This document shows positions 45,629 to 47,520 of a stretch of DNA of 47,520 bases, one piece after another. Source of the stretch: Gammaproteobacteria bacterium (GTDB taxonomy: Bacteria > Pseudomonadota > Gammaproteobacteria > UBA4575); assembly GCA_026706595.1 (NCBI GenBank), contig JAPOYL010000012.1, forward strand, positions 1-47,520, in the 5' to 3' direction. Every line of letters begins with the position of its first letter. Positions within the stretch are counted from its first letter, which is position 1. The position numbers and the translations under genes were made by a program. The notes below the pieces were generated by a model. That model searched no databases and was not told the DNA's origin. It saw nothing but the letters and a program-made list of their open reading frames with translations.

Positions 45629-46972
45629 CCAAGCGCACCTGCCAACCAGAGTACTGACCTGCTAGATCGCACGGAGGGCTATCGCCCGCTTGCAGATCGC
45701 ATGCGCCCGGTCACCCTGGCTGAGTTTGTAGGTCAGGCACACCTGTTATCCGGTGACAAGCCGCTGCGTCAGGCGATTGAGCAGGGCAGGTTACATTCCA
45801 TGGTTTTCTGGGGGCCGCCCGGCACGGGCAAGACCACGCTCGCACGCATCATCGCCAACACTTCACGTGCACAGTTTCTTGCACTGTCCGCCGTGCTGTC
45901 CGGGGTCAAGGAGATCCGCCAGGCGATCGAACAGGCCAGGCTGCACAGCCAGGAACACGCTTCCAGTACGGTGCTGTTTGTTGATGAAGTACATCGATTC
46001 AACAAGGCCCAGCAGGATGCGTTCCTGCCGCACATCGAGAACGGCACATTTTATTTTATTGGTGCCACCACGGAAAATCCTTCCTTTGAACTCAACAATG
46101 CGCTGTTGTCCAGGGCACGGATTTACGTCTTGAAGCGGCTGACAGAACAAGATGTCAGCCAGTGTATTGACAATGCCCTTCAGGATGACGAGCGTGGTCT
46201 AGGTCGCAGGCAGATCGAGGTCGATCAGGATGCCAGGGACCTGCTTGCTGCAGTAGCAGATGGGGATGCGCGGCGTGCATTAAACTTCCTGGAAATTGCT
46301 GCGGACTGGATTGGTGAGAGTGCAGAGGAAAATACGATCACCTGCGACATTGTCAAGGAAGTCACCGCACAGGGAATCCGGCGCTTTGATAAGAGAGGCG
46401 AATATTTCTATGATCAGATTTCCGCATTGCACAAGTCAGTACGTGGATCCGATCCCGATGCCGCGCTGTACTGGTATTGCAGGATGATCGATGGAGGCTG
46501 TGATCCCTACTACGTAGCGCGTCGCGTACTGAGGATGGCAGTTGAGGATATTGGCAATGCAGATCCCCGTGGCCTGCAGATCGCAGTGAGTGCCTGGGAT
46601 ACCTATGAACGCCTCGGCTCTCCGGAAGGTGAACTGGCCATTGCCCAGGCCATCGTGTATCTGGCCTGCGTACCAAAGAGTAATGCCACGTACCGTGCGT
46701 ATGGCCTGGCCATGAAAGATGCCAAAGACCATGGCAGCCAGGAAGTGCCGATGCATCTGAGAAACGCGCCCACCAAGCTAATGAAAGACCTTGGCTACGG
46801 ACGGGACTATCGTTATGCTCATGATGAACCTGATGCCTATGTGCAGGGTGAGTGCTACTTTCCCGAAATACTGCGGGGGACACGCTATTACGAACCCGTA
46901 GATCGAGGGCTCGAGATCAAGATCAAGGAGCGGATGCGCAGGCTTCGGAACAAGGTCGAAAATCGGAATTGA
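45626..46972 (+). CDS. rarA: Replication-associated recombination protein A (RarA/MgsA), probable ATT start
   Basis: RarA is an AAA+ ATPase of the clamp-loader type that acts at stalled replication forks. Starting at ATT 45626 the product is 448 residues (E. coli 447) and includes the family N-terminus YRPLADRMRPVTLAEFVGQ, of which the ATG at 45701 would keep only the part from MRP. Walker A WGPPGTGKTT, sensor/Walker B VLFVDEVHRFNKAQQD, IGATTENPSFELNNALLSRA in outline, the DGDARRALN stretch and the C-terminal ISALHKSVRGSDPDAALYWY in outline are all present. It is preceded by GAGGAG at 6 bases. Confidence 0.94.
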   Translation: MPSAPANQSTDLLDRTEGYRPLADRMRPVTLAEFVGQAHLLSGDKPLRQAIEQGRLHSMVFWGPPGTGKTTLARIIANTSRAQFLALSAVLSGVKEIRQAIEQARLHSQEHASSTVLFVDEVHRFNKAQQDAFLPHIENGTFYFIGATTENPSFELNNALLSRARIYVLKRLTEQDVSQCIDNALQDDERGLGRRQIEVDQDARDLLAAVADGDARRALNFLEIAADWIGESAEENTITCDIVKEVTAQGIRRFDKRGEYFYDQISALHKSVRGSDPDAALYWYCRMIDGGCDPYYVARRVLRMAVEDIGNADPRGLQIAVSAWDTYERLGSPEGELAIAQAIVYLACVPKSNATYRAYGLAMKDAKDHGSQEVPMHLRNAPTKLMKDLGYGRDYRYAHDEPDAYVQGECYFPEILRGTRYYEPVDRGLEIKIKERMRRLRNKVENRN

Positions 46973-46993
46973 ATACAAATTGAGGCACACAAC

Positions 46994-47278
46994 ATGGACC
47001 AGCTGAGACTGTCAAGGGAACTTATCGAGGAAATTCAGAAAGTACTCACCGAAGCAGACGAGCGTGCTGCCAATCCAATACTGGCGGGTCAATACCTGGC
47101 TGCCATCACAGGGTTTGTTATAGGGAACCATGATCTGCCGACAGGTGAAAAAAATGAGATCATGAATGAGATTGTTGCCTTTGCAAAATATGTCTATGAG
47201 GACATTACACGGCAAAGACAAGCCAGCATGCGTCCAAAAGGCGAGGCGTTCGGGATCTGGAAACCTGGAGATCCCTGA
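46994..47278 (+). CDS. Conserved-looking small protein of unknown function downstream of rarA
   Basis: The 94-residue product (MDQLRLSRELIEEIQKVLTE at the start) is predicted to be mostly helical and soluble, with charged helices at ~4-22, 28-45 and 51-75 and a C-terminal GEAFGIWKPGDP. There is a GAGGCAC purine stretch about 7 bases before the ATG. It follows rarA by 21 bases and is probably co-transcribed. I do not recognise a named family. In E. coli serS stands at this place. Confidence 0.72.
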   Translation: MDQLRLSRELIEEIQKVLTEADERAANPILAGQYLAAITGFVIGNHDLPTGEKNEIMNEIVAFAKYVYEDITRQRQASMRPKGEAFGIWKPGDP

Positions 47279-47372
47279 TTCAAATCACCGATGTCCTACT
47301 TGTCAGCGACTGTCTTGAATATCGCAAACCTTGACCAGCCACCAGTCGACCCAGGGATTATCGGCCTCCGCG
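47279..47372. other. Short spacer after the rarA operon
   Basis: There is no clear terminator or promoter in these 94 bases. A minus-strand frame through 47310-47375 reads ADNPWVDWWLVKVCDIQDS before a stop; it looks protein-like but is too short to support. Confidence 0.4.
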
Positions 47373-47520
47373 CTAGTTGCCAGGGTGGGTCGCGACGAAC
47401 CCGCCCTTCATCGTGTTGGTCTCAAAGACGCCGCCGACCGTGTTCGCGTTCGTCCCCGCCGTGGTGCCGTAGTTGCGGAAGGTGCCCGCGATCGTCCGGC
47501 CGCCGGAGTTGTCCGAGAAC
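47373..47520 (-). CDS. C-terminal fragment of a glycine-rich, beta-barrel-like protein (cut by window edge)
   Basis: A minus-strand frame enters from the right edge and ends with TAG at 47373. Its 48 residues read FSDNSGGRTIAGTFRNYGTT, then AGTNANTVGGVFETNTMKGG and FVATHPGN. The pattern of short Gly/Thr/Asn strands ending in GGVFE and GGFVA resembles the C-terminal barrel of transferrin-binding-protein-like or Slam-dependent surface lipoproteins. The match is by eye only. The stretch is clearly richer in G and C, with Cs and Gs at third positions, than the rest of the window, which may mean a transferred gene or a chimeric end of the assembly. Confidence 0.5.
   Translation of the reverse strand, partial: FSDNSGGRTIAGTFRNYGTTAGTNANTVGGVFETNTMKGGFVATHPGN

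Overview
The window reads as a chromosomal segment of a gammaproteobacterium of moderate GC content. The evidence is family content plus gene order: a full System I cytochrome c maturation operon, a surE-pcm-yqaA-nlpD run, alaC-hom-thrC, and a block aat / trxB / ftsK / lolA / rarA that keeps the order known from enterobacteria, although cydDC, lrp and serS are not where E. coli has them. I cannot name a genus. No rRNA, tRNA, insertion sequence, prophage or CRISPR array was seen.

Layout. 1-2212 (-): 5' two thirds of mfd. 2438-9359 (+): ccmABCDEFGHI, tightly packed. 9442-10022 (-): a mazEF toxin-antitoxin pair with a palindromic operator in an AT-rich patch. 10280-10522 (+): a small membrane protein. 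10470-12445 (-): aguB and aguA, giving putrescine from agmatine. 12531-14961: molybdenum cofactor genes moaB, moaE and moeA. 15136-17643 (+): a FadE-type acyl-CoA dehydrogenase. 17724-18275 (-): an Smr protein. 18371-21157 (+): surE, pcm, a YqaA-type DedA protein and an NlpD-like lipoprotein, with no rpoS after nlpD. 21163-21537 (-): a Mth938-like protein. 21617-25243 (+): alaC, hom, thrC. 25436-26863 (-): an aldehyde dehydrogenase.

27260-33210 is the most interesting region. Four closely spaced genes encode a receiver-PP2C phosphatase, an RsbW-like ATPase/kinase, a periplasmic ligand-binding protein and a membrane histidine kinase with a large helical sensor region. Two STAS antagonist genes face them. 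Together these look like one complete pathway: ligand, binding protein, histidine kinase, phosphorylated REC-PP2C, dephosphorylated STAS, then capture of the RsbW-like protein. No sigma factor or other output gene lies nearby.

33539-35673 (+) holds squalene/phytoene synthase and ispH. 35759-39129 (-) holds an outer-membrane barrel, a LolA-like periplasmic protein and an MpaB/DUF2236 protein. 39329-42245 (-) holds aat, a DUF482 acyltransferase-like gene and trxB. 42517-47278 (+) holds ftsK, lolA, rarA and a small unknown gene. The last ~150 bases are more GC-rich and encode the C-terminal end of a glycine-rich, barrel-like protein on the minus strand.

Two genes, rarA and one STAS gene, appear to start at ATT: each has a well-placed Shine-Dalgarno sequence, and the ATT start restores the family or paralogue length.
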